Source: Anaerovorax odorimutans (lineage in GTDB: Bacteria > Bacillota > Clostridia > Peptostreptococcales > Anaerovoracaceae). From it: a stretch of DNA of 64,000 bases. The stretch is taken from contig NZ_JANFXK010000018.1 in assembly GCF_024459955.1 (NCBI RefSeq), positions 24,517-88,516 of the forward strand. Direction: 5' to 3'. The notes under the pieces were generated by a model. The model was given only the letters and a program-made list of their open reading frames with translations, ran no database searches and was not told the origin of the DNA. Position numbers and translations under genes: made by a program. This document shows positions 1 through 8,712 of this stretch, in pieces (the stretch's first letter is position 1; each line of letters begins with the position of its first letter).

Positions 1-167
1 TCCAGTTCAATGCCCGCGATACGTTCTCCACGGCTGTCGAGGACTTCCCAACAGGCAATCAGACCTTCCGGCTGTGGCCCGTCCGGCTTTACTTCCAGCC
101 CGTTTTCGTAAAACATGCGGGCAAGTCCTCGGTAATCGTCTGTTTCCATCGGTTTATAGGTGCTCAT
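1..167 (-). CDS. GNAT-like N-acetyltransferase, C-terminal part cut off by window edge
   Basis: The reading frame opens with ATG at 167, behind an AAGGTGG ribosome binding site, and runs off the left edge, leaving about 55 residues (MSTYKPMETDDYRGLARMFY...). The opening 'xxYKPMExxDYxGLAxMFxENG' resembles the first helix of GNAT acetyltransferases. The acetyl-CoA binding motif would lie outside the window, so the family call rests on the N-terminus alone. Confidence 0.5.
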   Translation of the reverse strand, partial: MSTYKPMETDDYRGLARMFYENGLEVKPDGPQPEGLIACWEVLDSRGERIAGIEL

Positions 168-263
168 TTTCGTCCACCTTTCTTTGATTCGGTTATACTC
201 TTGTCTCTGTTTTTCTATTTTACCATATCTTATTCCATTATTCTCACAATATTTTCTATATTA

Positions 264-306
264 GAAAAAAAGCGCTTTACCCGGAAGCTCCGAATAAAAC
301 GCTCTT
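264..306 (-). terminator. Rho-independent terminator after nhaC
   Basis: Read on the minus strand, an AGCG...CGCT stem with inner TTTTA/TAAA and CGGA/TCCG pairing is followed by seven T. It starts about 20 bp after the stop codon of the NhaC antiporter gene. Confidence 0.75.
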
Positions 307-326
307 TGTTTTCTTTCTTAAATAAG

Positions 327-1907
327 TTAATTGGCTTCGTTCACCTGATATCTGTTCTTTCCGAAAATTTTCGGCAGGATATTAAGAACTACCAACAGCA
401 GTACGATGGATACGCCCAGTGTGATGACCGTGCTGATTCCAAATCCCAGACCTCCGGTGAGTCCTGCGACAATGTAACCGATCAAACAGCATCCGGCTAC
501 GGTCACCGCGTAAGGTACCTGTGTGCCGACGTGCTTCAAGTGATTGCACTGAGCACCGGTTGAGGCCAGAATCGTAGTGTCGGAAATCGGTGAAGTATGA
601 TCTCCGAATACGGAACCTGCCAGTGTGGCGGACAGAGTTGTAATCAAAAGCTCAGGCGCTGCGGCTTCGCAGATCGCGATAATGATCGGGATCAGAATAC
701 CGAAGGTTCCCCATGCGGTTCCTGTTGAGAATGCCAGCAGGCAAGCTACGACAAAGATCAGGGCCGGCAAAATCTGAACCGGTACTCCGGAAATTTCTAC
801 GAGATGTGCCACATATGGTCCTGTTCCCAGCAGGTCACGGCATACACCGCTGATGGCCCACGCCAGAGTCAGGATGATGCAGGCCGGTACCATGGATTTC
901 ACTCCAGGTCCGATGCATTCGAAGAAGTCTCTGAAAGAAAGCACTCTTCTGCACATAAAATAGATAAAGCTAAAGATCAGAGCGCCAAAGGCTCCCAGGG
1001 ACAGAGCCGGTCCCGCATCCGTATTACCAAAAGCATCGAACAGAGTTGACCCTTCTTCAGTCCAATATCCACCTACGTGGAGCATAGACAGGATACAAAG
1101 AACGATCAGCACACAGATGGGAATGACCAGATCATATATTCTTCCTTTGTTGTTGGTCTTCTGCCTTACGAGCTCTTCTTCTAGATCTTCGATTTCTTCT
1201 TTTCCGGCCTGAATGCCTTGTTCCGCAAGAAGTTCCGCTTTCAGCATTGGACCATAATCCGCGTTCTTCTTTATCGCTATGTAGAAAACCATGATAATCG
1301 TTAAGATCGCGTACAGATTCATCGGAATTGAACGGATAAAGGCAGTCATGCCGCTCATATCGGCTGATTCCGGATAATAGGACATAACCGATGCCGCCCA
1401 GGACGAGATCGGCGCAATGATACAGATCGGCGCTGCCGTAGCATCGATCAGGTATGCCAGCTTTTCTCTGGAAATATTGAATCTGTCTGTAACCGGGCGC
1501 ATTACTGTACCTACGGTGAGGCAATTGAAGTAGTCGTCAATAAAAATCAGGATACCCAGACCGCCTGTTGCCACCGATGCGCTGCGTCTGCTTTTCAGCC
1601 TTTCAACGGCCCAATCGCCGTAAGCCTTGGAGCCTCCCGCTTTGTTAATAATCGCAACTAAGATTCCCAGGAAACATAAAAACAAAATCATACTGGTGTT
1701 TCCGGCCAGCTTGTCCGCCATCAAGGTAGACGTGGTATCAAAGATGCCAACCACTCCATCTCCGTGGGCAAACGAATAGATCACAGTTCCGGAGAGAATT
1801 CCCAGTACCAGTGAGAATACTACTTCCTTTGTGATCAGGGCAAGTACGATTGCCACTACCGGGGGCAGTATAGAAAGAATTCCTACACTTACTGCTTCCC
1901 ATTCCAT
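327..1907 (-). CDS. nhaC: Na+/H+ antiporter, NhaC family
   Basis: This 526-residue protein is very hydrophobic, with about a dozen predicted membrane helices. It would exchange cytoplasmic Na+ for H+ at the cell membrane; some family members exchange malate/lactate or other organic acids. The run FIDDYFNCLTVG near residue 125 and GDHTSPISDTT near residue 440 are the conserved membrane-embedded motifs of the NhaC family. The start codon follows GAGGAGG. The gene is monocistronic, with its own sigma-A promoter and terminator. Nothing in the sequence fixes the true substrate, and the next operon (amidohydrolase, symporter) does not overlap it. Confidence 0.9.
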   Translation of the reverse strand: MEWEAVSVGILSILPPVVAIVLALITKEVVFSLVLGILSGTVIYSFAHGDGVVGIFDTTSTLMADKLAGNTSMILFLCFLGILVAIINKAGGSKAYGDWAVERLKSRRSASVATGGLGILIFIDDYFNCLTVGTVMRPVTDRFNISREKLAYLIDATAAPICIIAPISSWAASVMSYYPESADMSGMTAFIRSIPMNLYAILTIIMVFYIAIKKNADYGPMLKAELLAEQGIQAGKEEIEDLEEELVRQKTNNKGRIYDLVIPICVLIVLCILSMLHVGGYWTEEGSTLFDAFGNTDAGPALSLGAFGALIFSFIYFMCRRVLSFRDFFECIGPGVKSMVPACIILTLAWAISGVCRDLLGTGPYVAHLVEISGVPVQILPALIFVVACLLAFSTGTAWGTFGILIPIIIAICEAAAPELLITTLSATLAGSVFGDHTSPISDTTILASTGAQCNHLKHVGTQVPYAVTVAGCCLIGYIVAGLTGGLGFGISTVITLGVSIVLLLVVLNILPKIFGKNRYQVNEAN

Positions 1908-1952
1908 AAGTAAAACCTCCTCTAAAAATAAATTAATTTACGCACAACTAAT

Positions 1953-1982
1953 ATTGTATCAATATTCATGGGCAGTTGTAAA
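1953..1982 (-). promoter_or_regulatory. Sigma-A promoter of nhaC
   Basis: On the minus strand a TTTACA box (1982-1977) is followed after 18 bp by TACAAT (1958-1953). It lies about 45 bp upstream of the nhaC start. Confidence 0.55.
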
Positions 1983-2180
1983 GAGGTTTCTGCTATCATA
2001 TGTCGGATTTCCGTTATTTTTTGCGGTTTCTCCCGAAAATTTGTCTCCCGGGCAAATACTCCCGTAGGTACTTCCAGTTAGAATATTCATAATTCTAATT
2101 TTTTATACCCGTTTTTTTGCCAGGCTGGCCGGATTACCATATGAGTGGGTGCGAATCAAAGGTATATTTTGGGAGTAGTC

Positions 2181-2213
2181 CGGGCCGGACAGCTACCTCG
2201 GCTGTCCGGCCCG
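2181..2213. other. Strong GC-rich hairpin in intergenic region
   Basis: A perfect 13-bp inverted repeat (CGGGCCGGACAGC and its complement) brackets a 7-nt loop. There is no T-run on either side, so a simple intrinsic terminator is doubtful. It sits at the left edge of the 72-bp motif array and may be the end point of transcription from the amidohydrolase operon. Confidence 0.6.
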
Positions 2214-2225
2214 ATTTCAAATAAA

Positions 2226-2477
2226 TATCAAACACTCCCTGAAAAAGTTTAAAAAATGATAGTTCCGCCGGGATCACCATTGGAAAATGAGGGAGAATAT
2301 CAAAATATACGATTGTTTAAAGGTTAAACGATAGTTTCAGCAAGGAACGGGGCGAAATTTTCGTAAAACTATCAAAATAGCGCAGTGCAGCACGCCTCAT
2401 TGATATTCAGCCCTTTTCATTTCCCCAAATCACTGTGAAAGTATCAAAACCTCGCAACTTTCTTGTATCTATTGATA
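2226..2477. repeat. Motif array 1: TATCA/TGATA sites with exact 72-bp period
   Basis: TATCA occurs at 2226, 2298, 2370 and 2442. The inverted form TGATA (once CGATA) occurs at 2257, 2329, 2401 and 2473. Each inverted pair therefore spans exactly 36 bp, and 36 bp separate one pair from the next. The DNA between the sites differs completely from unit to unit. Flanking bases extend the motif to about AANTATCAAA. A decayed copy (AATCA at 2154) is in register to the left. The array starts just after the stop codon of the amidohydrolase gene. A second array with the same geometry lies at 36183-36361. Confidence 0.85.
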
Positions 2478-2555
2478 TTCGAGTGTTGGGCCCCGATGCG
2501 GACGCGGCCGTGGTCACAGTCCTCCGATCAACACCGTAAAACATCTTTTATGCCA

Positions 2556-4184
2556 CTACGCTCCGGTTTTCTCGAACACGATCTGTCCGTCAAATACGGT
2601 AAGCTCCACCTCTGCCTCAATGATCTCCTGCGGATCCGCCGTAAACAGATCCCGGTCCAGCACGATCAGATCGGCCAGCTTTCCTTCCTCCAGCGTTCCA
2701 TAGTCGTCCTCGCAGCCTTCCACGTAGGCGGAGCCCCAGGTATAGGCTTTCAGCGCCTCGGCCATGGTGATTCTCTGTTCAGGGAACCATCCGCCCTCCG
2801 GCTTTCCGGAAAAGGTCTGACGGGTCACAGCTCCGTAAACCTCATGGAGCGGCTCAATTTCCACCACCGGGAAATCGGAGCTCAGGCCGACAACCGTGCC
2901 GGCGTCCAGCAGCTCACGCAGCGGCCAGGCATGTTTGCACCGCTCATGTCCAATGGCTCTTTCCTTGTCATCCCCTTCCAGGTCAAAGAGCATGTGCAGC
3001 GGCTGCATAGCGCAGGCCACTCCCAGCTCCCCAAAACGTTTGATGTCGTCCGGATGGAGGCTCTCAATATGCTCCTGCACATGGCGCAGCCCCTGGTCTC
3101 CATACTTTTCTTTCGCCTCTTCAAAGTAGTCCAGGACAACCCGCGCCGCTTTATCTCCGATGGTGTGGATGCGGACCGCTCTGCCATCCGCGATGGCTTT
3201 CATCATTTGTTTATGGAAAACATCAAGGTCAATGGATGTCGTTCCGCAGGTATCGGGGTTATTGGAGTACGGCTCCAGTAAGTATGCCGTATATACGGAA
3301 GTAACGCCGTCGATCAGCTGTTTCAGGCCTCTGAGCCGGATCTTTCCGTCGTGGTGCTTTTCATAGAGAGCATCGTAGCTTTCCTTTTCATACTCCGCAA
3401 GATTGGGATACAGACATACGCGGGCGGTGAGCGATCCCTCTTCTTCCATCTTCTCATAAAACTTTACGGGATCTTTGGGCACTCCAAAGGGAGACAGCAG
3501 ACTCGCTGCCGTAATGCCCAGCCTGCTCAGTTTCTGAAAGAATTTACGATAAGCGTTCATATAGATCTCATCGTCGGCATTGTAGAAGGCTTCTGTAAAA
3601 ACAAAGCTGCCTCCGTCGAAAAACCTGCCGTTTAAAACGCCGTTTTCGTCCTTTTCCAAAATTCCGTCATCCGGGTCCGGCGTATCATCGGTATAGCCGA
3701 TTTTTTCAATGGCGCAGGTGTTGGCAATGATCGTATGCATATCCGCCAGCTGCAGCGCCACCGGCCGGTCGGAAATCACCGCGTCGATGTCGTAGCGGGT
3801 CGGCAGGGTTTGATCCTCCCAGGCCAGATTGTTCATCATATAGCCCACTACCCACTCATTATCCGGGTGGGCATCGGCAAACGCTTTTGTCATCTCCATG
3901 GCTTCTTCCTTGCTTTTGGCCGCGAGAACGTTAAAGCAAAAGTCCTCATCTTCCAGAAAGGCTCCTGACGACATGTGGGTGTGACAATCGTTAAAGCCCG
4001 GCATGATCAGTTTATCGTTATATTCCAAAATTTTTGTATCAGGGCCTGCGTAAGCTTCAATATCCCCTCCTTCTACAATGGATTTGATTTTATTGCCTTC
4101 GATGATAACGGCGCCGGGAAATGGTTCCCGGCCCGTACCGTCAAAAATGGCATTGCCCTTTATTATCATTGACGGATAAGTCAT
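2556..4184 (-). CDS. Amidohydrolase family 3 protein (YtcJ-like metal-dependent hydrolase)
   Basis: A 542-residue cytoplasmic metal-dependent amidohydrolase that should hydrolyse an amide, imide or related C-N bond. Metal-site features of the family are visible: D-x-H-T-H at 66-70 after the first beta-sandwich strands, H340 in RIHTIGD, H372 in QEHIE, and D437 in SSDFP. The length is normal for the YtcJ/AtzF-like Amidohydro_3 group. The gene follows the GPH symporter by 42 bp on the same strand, so the two probably form one sigma-54-controlled operon for uptake and hydrolysis of one compound. The substrate cannot be read from the sequence. Confidence 0.88.
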   Translation of the reverse strand: MTYPSMIIKGNAIFDGTGREPFPGAVIIEGNKIKSIVEGGDIEAYAGPDTKILEYNDKLIMPGFNDCHTHMSSGAFLEDEDFCFNVLAAKSKEEAMEMTKAFADAHPDNEWVVGYMMNNLAWEDQTLPTRYDIDAVISDRPVALQLADMHTIIANTCAIEKIGYTDDTPDPDDGILEKDENGVLNGRFFDGGSFVFTEAFYNADDEIYMNAYRKFFQKLSRLGITAASLLSPFGVPKDPVKFYEKMEEEGSLTARVCLYPNLAEYEKESYDALYEKHHDGKIRLRGLKQLIDGVTSVYTAYLLEPYSNNPDTCGTTSIDLDVFHKQMMKAIADGRAVRIHTIGDKAARVVLDYFEEAKEKYGDQGLRHVQEHIESLHPDDIKRFGELGVACAMQPLHMLFDLEGDDKERAIGHERCKHAWPLRELLDAGTVVGLSSDFPVVEIEPLHEVYGAVTRQTFSGKPEGGWFPEQRITMAEALKAYTWGSAYVEGCEDDYGTLEEGKLADLIVLDRDLFTADPQEIIEAEVELTVFDGQIVFEKTGA

Positions 4185-4226
4185 ATCGTACCTCCTTTTA
4201 TTTTAAGCAAATTGTTCTTTGATTCC

Positions 4227-5636
4227 TTATTTCAGCAATTCTTCAAAGCCTTCCTCGGAGTATTCTTTTCCTCCGTTTCTGGCGTCAATGGCGCTTCTGA
4301 GAGCGTTAAAGTTCTTTGAGTTCACCGGGTATTTCACCATTACCAGGGCGCCGATAATCATCAGAATTCCCGGCAGCAGCAATGCTCCCGAGGCGATTCC
4401 CGACAGCGTCTGAGGCGTCTGTTCCAGGCTGGCGGCGTCATATTTGCTGAACTCGAGAATCCAGCCTACCGCTGCCATGGCAATGCCGCCGATGAATTTT
4501 CCGATGAAGTAGAACAGGGAAACGATGACGCCGTCCCTTCCGCCGCCGGATTTGAATTCGTCGATATCGCACACATCGTATACCATGGAATACACCTGTA
4601 CAAAATATGCCGAAATTGCCAGGGCGAACAGGAAGAACATCACATACGCGCCGACTGTGCCCACCGGAAGGAATTTAAATACGCACAATGCGATGCCGCA
4701 TATCATGGTTCCTCCGATTACCACATTCTTCTTTTCCATTTTGATTTTGCCGTATACCGCCGAAACCGCTATAACCATAAAGCAGTAAACAAACATGACG
4801 GTAGCCGACTGCGCTTCTGTCATTCCCACATTGTAGGACAGATAATAAATATACATGCTGGTGAAGAGCAGAACCCCGCCATAGGCGCAGATCGTATAGA
4901 TCAGTATGTGTCTGTAGGGTTTAATTTTAATGACTTCCAGACAGGTTTTAAAATATCCCGGCTGCTTTACGTCCGCTTCCTGCTCCGGCCGTTGGTACGG
5001 CTTTTCTCTGCCTTTGGAAGTTCCTACAACGATCCAGTAGGACGCCAGCGTAAGGATGGCAAAAATGAGACCTAATTTGGACCATGCCGCGGTATCGCCC
5101 ACGCCTCCGTCCTTTGAAAGCATTGCCACAATAGTCAGCGTTCCCGAGCTTGCTAAAATCATTCCCGCGTAATTGATAATGTTGGAAATGCCCCGGATGG
5201 ATGTTCTTTCTTCATAATCGTCTGTAATTTCAGATCCAAATGAAATATAAGGAATATCGGTAAAGGATAATGCCAGCCAGAAAATCATCGCTGCAATGGT
5301 GAAATAAACCGGTTTCGCGCCGTCAGGAATAACCGACCAATCCGTGTACATCAGAAAGGTTACGATTCCCAGGGGGATTGCCGCTTTAAAAATAAATGGT
5401 CTTCTTCTCCCCTTTGGATTGGTGCTGTTGTCCGTTTTGCTCCCTGCGATTAAATCTGTGAACGCTCCCCAAAAGGTTGCGATCATAGCTACTGTTCCGG
5501 CAATGCCGGCGTTGATGCCTACTGCGTTTGTGAGGAAGAAAAGAAAATAGATATAAAACGTATTCATGGCGAGACATTCGCCGATCATGCCCATTCCATA
5601 TCCGGTCTTAGCTCCCAAAGATAGCTTGTTGTTCAC
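4227..5636 (-). CDS. MFS transporter of the GPH (glycoside-pentoside-hexuronide:cation symporter) family
   Basis: A 469-residue membrane protein with about 12 helices. The loop after helix 2 carries D-x-x-x-x-x-K-G-R-R-R-P-F (around residues 68-81), the hallmark of MelB-like GPH cation symporters. It starts with ATG behind GGAGGACG. It is the first gene of the symporter-amidohydrolase operon and sits below a sigma-54 promoter at 5694-5708. The family transports mainly sugars and glucuronides with Na+ or H+. Given the partner amidohydrolase, a conjugate or amide is also possible. Confidence 0.88.
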   Translation of the reverse strand: MNNKLSLGAKTGYGMGMIGECLAMNTFYIYFLFFLTNAVGINAGIAGTVAMIATFWGAFTDLIAGSKTDNSTNPKGRRRPFIFKAAIPLGIVTFLMYTDWSVIPDGAKPVYFTIAAMIFWLALSFTDIPYISFGSEITDDYEERTSIRGISNIINYAGMILASSGTLTIVAMLSKDGGVGDTAAWSKLGLIFAILTLASYWIVVGTSKGREKPYQRPEQEADVKQPGYFKTCLEVIKIKPYRHILIYTICAYGGVLLFTSMYIYYLSYNVGMTEAQSATVMFVYCFMVIAVSAVYGKIKMEKKNVVIGGTMICGIALCVFKFLPVGTVGAYVMFFLFALAISAYFVQVYSMVYDVCDIDEFKSGGGRDGVIVSLFYFIGKFIGGIAMAAVGWILEFSKYDAASLEQTPQTLSGIASGALLLPGILMIIGALVMVKYPVNSKNFNALRSAIDARNGGKEYSEEGFEELLK

Positions 5637-5693
5637 GATTACGTCCTCCTTTCCGCAAACTATAAAAAATAAGTTCTGTACTCTAAGAAATAC

Positions 5694-5708
5694 GCAAGGA
5701 TTGTACCA
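5694..5708 (-). promoter_or_regulatory. Sigma-54 promoter of symporter-amidohydrolase operon
   Basis: On the minus strand TGGTACA-N4-TTGC matches the -24/-12 consensus TGGYAYR-N4-TTGC, with GG and GC correctly spaced. It ends 57 bp upstream of the symporter start. Confidence 0.75.
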
Positions 5709-5748
5709 ATTGAAAACCGCTGTTTTTCAACATCCATGGACGCAAAAG

Positions 5749-5784
5749 GGGCCGGACCTATTCATTGGAGAATAGGTCCGGCCC
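5749..5784. terminator. Terminator hairpin after nitrilase gene, with embedded TATTCA-N4-AGAATA palindrome
   Basis: A perfect 10-bp GGGCCGGACC clamp continues into TATTC/GAATA pairing. T-runs occur on both sides (TTTT on the minus strand, AAATTTTTTT on the plus strand). It lies downstream of the nitrilase gene and 41 bp upstream of the next sigma-54 promoter. Its core matches the putative activator site found at the other promoters of this island. Confidence 0.7.
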
Positions 5785-5836
5785 TTTAAATTTTTTTAAA
5801 TCCTTTTGTTTAAAGGATTTGCGGGTATTTTCAAAA

Positions 5837-5871
5837 TATTCTTACACAAATAGGGTATTTGTACAGGAATA
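5837..5871. promoter_or_regulatory. Tandem upstream activator sites of the symporter operon
   Basis: Two palindromic sites, TATTCT-TACA-CAAATA (5837-5852) and TATTTG-TACA-GGAATA (5856-5871), lie 19 bp apart and about 130-160 bp upstream of the sigma-54 box. They match, with mismatches, the TATTCA-N4-TGAATA sites upstream of the BCCT and second ureohydrolase genes. Confidence 0.5.
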
Positions 5872-5916
5872 CTATTTGTTAATCATTCCGTTAAATGTAA
5901 ATTTAAGGATGCATTT

Positions 5917-6942
5917 TTATTCGCTCATTTTCACCAAATACGCATCTTCTGTATCCTTATACACCAGCCTTACCAGATCCGGCCGCGAATAATGGCCCAG
6001 TACATCGAAGGAATGTTTGGCAAGGCGGATCAGATCGGAATCCAGTTCCGCTGCGATCAGCTCCTCCCGATCATATACCGGTTCTACGATATAGCAGCCG
6101 AAAGGATCCACAATGGAACTGCCTCCGTATGCCCAGTCCCAATTGGTACGGCCCTTATAGGGGAAATCGTCGGGGACCTCGCTTTCCGGCATATAGGCAC
6201 AGGCGCTGAGGACGAATCCCTGGCTCTCAAAGGCATGACAGCGGATTGCCGGTTCAATATCGCTGGTATTGTAGCTCTTAGGATTTTTTCGTTCCGAATC
6301 CACTACCGTCATCGTTTCATCCGGCATACCGGAAAAGGTTCCCGGCCAGCAGGCCACATGGATCTCTTCTCCCTGGCAGGCCAGCAGCGCTCTCATCATA
6401 ATCATGTGGTTTTCCCAGCAGACCAGGCCCCCTACTCTGCCTATGTCCATGGCCTTAACCTTTAAATTCTCTCCGCCCTGCCCCATTCCGTGGAAACACC
6501 GTTCCGTATTGGTGGGTACCACTTTTCTGTGCTTTCCGATCAGTTCCCCGGTTCTGCTGAAATAGAGCATCGAATTGTACAGTGTCCTCGATCCCGGCCG
6601 CTCATCCATCTCCGTACAACCCATGACGATATTGACGTCCGCCTTCCGGGCCGCCTCTTCCAGCCGGCTCGTGTCATCCGACCCTGCCAGTACCGCATTG
6701 TTCTGGAAAGCCAGATTCACCTCCGCAAAGTCCTCCATGCGGTCGTTGGGGCCTTCCTGCCAATAGGGGAACGCAGGAATAAAGGACTCCGGAAATACAA
6801 TGATATCCGCCTTTTGCCCCCCTGCCATTCCAATATATTCGATCGCCTTTTCAATGGTTTTGTCTTTGTCCATAAAGACAGGCGATATCTGGGCGATAGC
6901 CGCCTTTACACTCTTTCTGCCGTTAAAAATCTTTCCGCTCAT
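5917..6942 (-). CDS. Nitrilase / carbon-nitrogen hydrolase
   Basis: A 341-residue member of the nitrilase branch of the carbon-nitrogen hydrolase superfamily, hydrolysing a nitrile (or amide) to the acid plus ammonia in the cytoplasm. The catalytic triad is visible: E52 in FPESF, K140 in GKHRKVVPT, and C175 in GGLVCWENHM. The CWEN context and the length are typical of true nitrilases rather than amidases. It has its own sigma-54 promoter 100 bp upstream and a terminator downstream, so it is transcribed alone but co-regulated with its neighbours. The substrate is unknown. Confidence 0.9.
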   Translation of the reverse strand: MSGKIFNGRKSVKAAIAQISPVFMDKDKTIEKAIEYIGMAGGQKADIIVFPESFIPAFPYWQEGPNDRMEDFAEVNLAFQNNAVLAGSDDTSRLEEAARKADVNIVMGCTEMDERPGSRTLYNSMLYFSRTGELIGKHRKVVPTNTERCFHGMGQGGENLKVKAMDIGRVGGLVCWENHMIMMRALLACQGEEIHVACWPGTFSGMPDETMTVVDSERKNPKSYNTSDIEPAIRCHAFESQGFVLSACAYMPESEVPDDFPYKGRTNWDWAYGGSSIVDPFGCYIVEPVYDREELIAAELDSDLIRLAKHSFDVLGHYSRPDLVRLVYKDTEDAYLVKMSE

Positions 6943-7041
6943 GTTCTCCTCCTGTTTCCGATATGGGGCTGTCCAAAACCCCGGCGCTGACCTGCAAGCA
7001 GCTTGCGGATCTTCTACCTGTTGATACGCACATAATTAAAT

Positions 7042-7056
7042 GCAAATTGCATGCCA
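7042..7056 (-). promoter_or_regulatory. Sigma-54 promoter of the nitrilase gene
   Basis: TGGCATG-N4-TTGC on the minus strand is a full match to the -24/-12 consensus. It lies 100 bp upstream of the nitrilase start. Confidence 0.8.
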
Positions 7057-7096
7057 ACCGGAAATACAGATGCGGAAAATTTATGCAAATTTAAAA

Positions 7097-7124
7097 GCGG
7101 CAGGCGTTTATTTTCGCCTGCCGC
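7097..7124 (-). terminator. Terminator after the TudS-like gene
   Basis: A perfect 10-bp stem (GCGGCAGGCG) with an 8-nt AT loop is followed on the minus strand by TTTTAAATTT. It lies 23 bp after the stop codon and 41 bp upstream of the nitrilase sigma-54 box, the same position as the hairpins at the other promoters of this island. Confidence 0.8.
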
Positions 7125-7146
7125 AAGCAGAAGAGGCCAATAGACC

Positions 7147-7602
7147 TCACCATGTTTCCAATTGGTCAAAAAAGTCTTTTCCATCCCCGGATACCGGCAT
7201 ATCCAGCAGCTTTCCGTGGGGAATGTCGTTTGCCTTCATTTCTTCCAGCAGAACCTTCATCATAATCGCACTGCTGTCCATGACGCTGCACGAGGGGCTG
7301 GTGCCAATTCCGATAATTCCCGCCACTTCAATATCATGCGCCTTGTACTCTTTCAGGTTCTTCAATACAGGCTCAAGGAGCTTGCGGCAGTATTCTTCGT
7401 ATTCCCGGGACTTGGAATCCCCCGCCACAATGGATTCCCTCTCCAGAGACTGAAAACACAGCTCCGGGCACGGAAGCTGGACCATACTGATCTTTTTATC
7501 TGTCAGCAGATTGAGAATTTGTTTTCGGAACGCGTCGGACGCCTCCGGCATCTCACAAAGGCTGTTGAGCACACAATGGGAAATAAGCGCAAGTTTCTTC
7601 AT
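7147..7602 (-). CDS. TudS/DUF523-related putative desulfidase
   Basis: A 151-residue protein beginning MKKLALISHCVLN. It resembles the DUF523/TudS group, whose characterised member removes sulfur from thiouracil with a [4Fe-4S] cluster held by three cysteines. Three matching cysteines are present: C10 (SHCVLN), C45 (LPCPEL) and C105 (TSPSCS). The start was taken at the ATG with AGGTAGTGAT upstream rather than at an earlier in-frame codon without a ribosome binding site. It lies downstream of BCCT and ureohydrolase 1 but is separated from them by a terminator, so it may also have its own promoter. The substrate is unknown. Confidence 0.7.
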   Translation of the reverse strand: MKKLALISHCVLNSLCEMPEASDAFRKQILNLLTDKKISMVQLPCPELCFQSLERESIVAGDSKSREYEEYCRKLLEPVLKNLKEYKAHDIEVAGIIGIGTSPSCSVMDSSAIMMKVLLEEMKANDIPHGKLLDMPVSGDGKDFFDQLETW

Positions 7603-7692
7603 ATCACTACCTCCTTGGGGCCGGCCTTCGCAGCAGGCCAAACAATTGCGAAAACATTATACGGTATTATACCATAAATAAAGAGAGGAAAA

Positions 7693-7730
7693 GCCTCAGA
7701 GGGCATAAGTCTCCAAGGCTTTTTTATGTC
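7693..7730 (-). terminator. Terminator after ureohydrolase 1
   Basis: Read on the minus strand, AAAAAGCCTTGGAG pairs with CTCTGAGGCTTTT around a short loop and ends in a T-run. It marks the end of the BCCT-ureohydrolase transcript. Confidence 0.7.
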
Positions 7731-7762
7731 ATCTATAAAACATCCGTTTAAATTCAGACGGT

Positions 7763-8683
7763 CTATTTCTTGCTTTCATACATCAGGTACATGATATCCT
7801 GGGTGATAGCCGCGCCTGCGATGGAGGTAATGTTACTCGGATCTTTGTCCGGAAGCACTTCTACCATATCCGCCGCTACGATGTTGATTCCTTTCAGGCC
7901 CTGCAGCACTTTTCTCACCTGATCCGATGTCGGTCCGCCGATAACAGGCGTTCCTGTTCCCGGAGCCGCTGCCGGATCCAGCGCGTCGATGTCGAAGGTC
8001 AGATATACCGGCATATCTCCTACGATCTCTTTGAGTTTTTCTGCCAGAGCTTTCGGTCCCATGTCGATAGCATCCATGGAGTGGATTACGTTGTAGCCGC
8101 ATTCTGTCATTTCCGTACGGATATAAACCTGAGCGGAGTGAGCCGGATCAATGCATCCTTCTTCCTGTAAGTCATAAGCAAAGTTAGCGTGGGACAGATT
8201 TCTCGTTCCGTTTTCATTTTCTTCGCTTCTGGTGCTGTCCTGGTGGGAGTCGAAATGGATCAGAGCCAGTTTTCCGTATTTCTCGCTGGCAGCCCGTACC
8301 GGTCCGTAAGGAATGGTGTGGTCGCCGCCGATGGTCATCAGTCTGCATCCCGCGTCCAGAATCTTCTTTGCGTGCTTGTAGGTATCCGCTACCATAAACT
8401 CCGTTGCCTTGGCTCCTACCCAGTAGCCTACATCACCGTAGTCCACAACCTTTGCCACTTCGGACAGTTTGTAATCCCACGGGTATTTAAAGCAGCAAGC
8501 GATCAGGCTCTGCTCTCTTACAGTTCTCGGTGCGAAACGGGCGCCCGGTCTGAAGGTAACGCCGCTGTCAAAAGGCACGCCCATAACAACGATATCCGCT
8601 CCTTCAACGTCCTGTGAAATTGGGGCATGATTCCAGCTGGGGATTCCTGCATAATGTAAATGTTCCTGTACTTCGTATTTCAT
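7763..8683 (-). CDS. speB: Agmatinase/arginase-family ureohydrolase, copy 1
   Basis: A 306-residue Mn-dependent ureohydrolase releasing urea from a guanidino compound. All metal ligands are present: H122 in GGDHT, D145-x-H147-x-D149 in HFDSHQD, and D231-x-D233 in DIDALDP. Length and layout fit agmatinase, but guanidinobutyrase and guanidinopropionase share them. The second metal loop reads DSHQD instead of the usual DAHTD. It follows the BCCT transporter gene by 29 bp and is presumably co-transcribed from the sigma-54 promoter at 10300. A near-identical copy lies at 11949-12869. The symbol denotes the family; the substrate is not proven. Confidence 0.85.
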   Translation of the reverse strand: MKYEVQEHLHYAGIPSWNHAPISQDVEGADIVVMGVPFDSGVTFRPGARFAPRTVREQSLIACCFKYPWDYKLSEVAKVVDYGDVGYWVGAKATEFMVADTYKHAKKILDAGCRLMTIGGDHTIPYGPVRAASEKYGKLALIHFDSHQDSTRSEENENGTRNLSHANFAYDLQEEGCIDPAHSAQVYIRTEMTECGYNVIHSMDAIDMGPKALAEKLKEIVGDMPVYLTFDIDALDPAAAPGTGTPVIGGPTSDQVRKVLQGLKGINIVAADMVEVLPDKDPSNITSIAGAAITQDIMYLMYESKK

Positions 8684-8712
8684 TTTAAAATCTCCTCTCT
8701 TAAACTATGAAT

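Noticed and set aside
2226..2477. CRISPR array with 36-bp repeats and 36-bp spacers
   Set aside because: The dimensions fit, but the interiors of the supposed repeats are unrelated and only the 5-8 bp at their ends are conserved. No cas genes are present.
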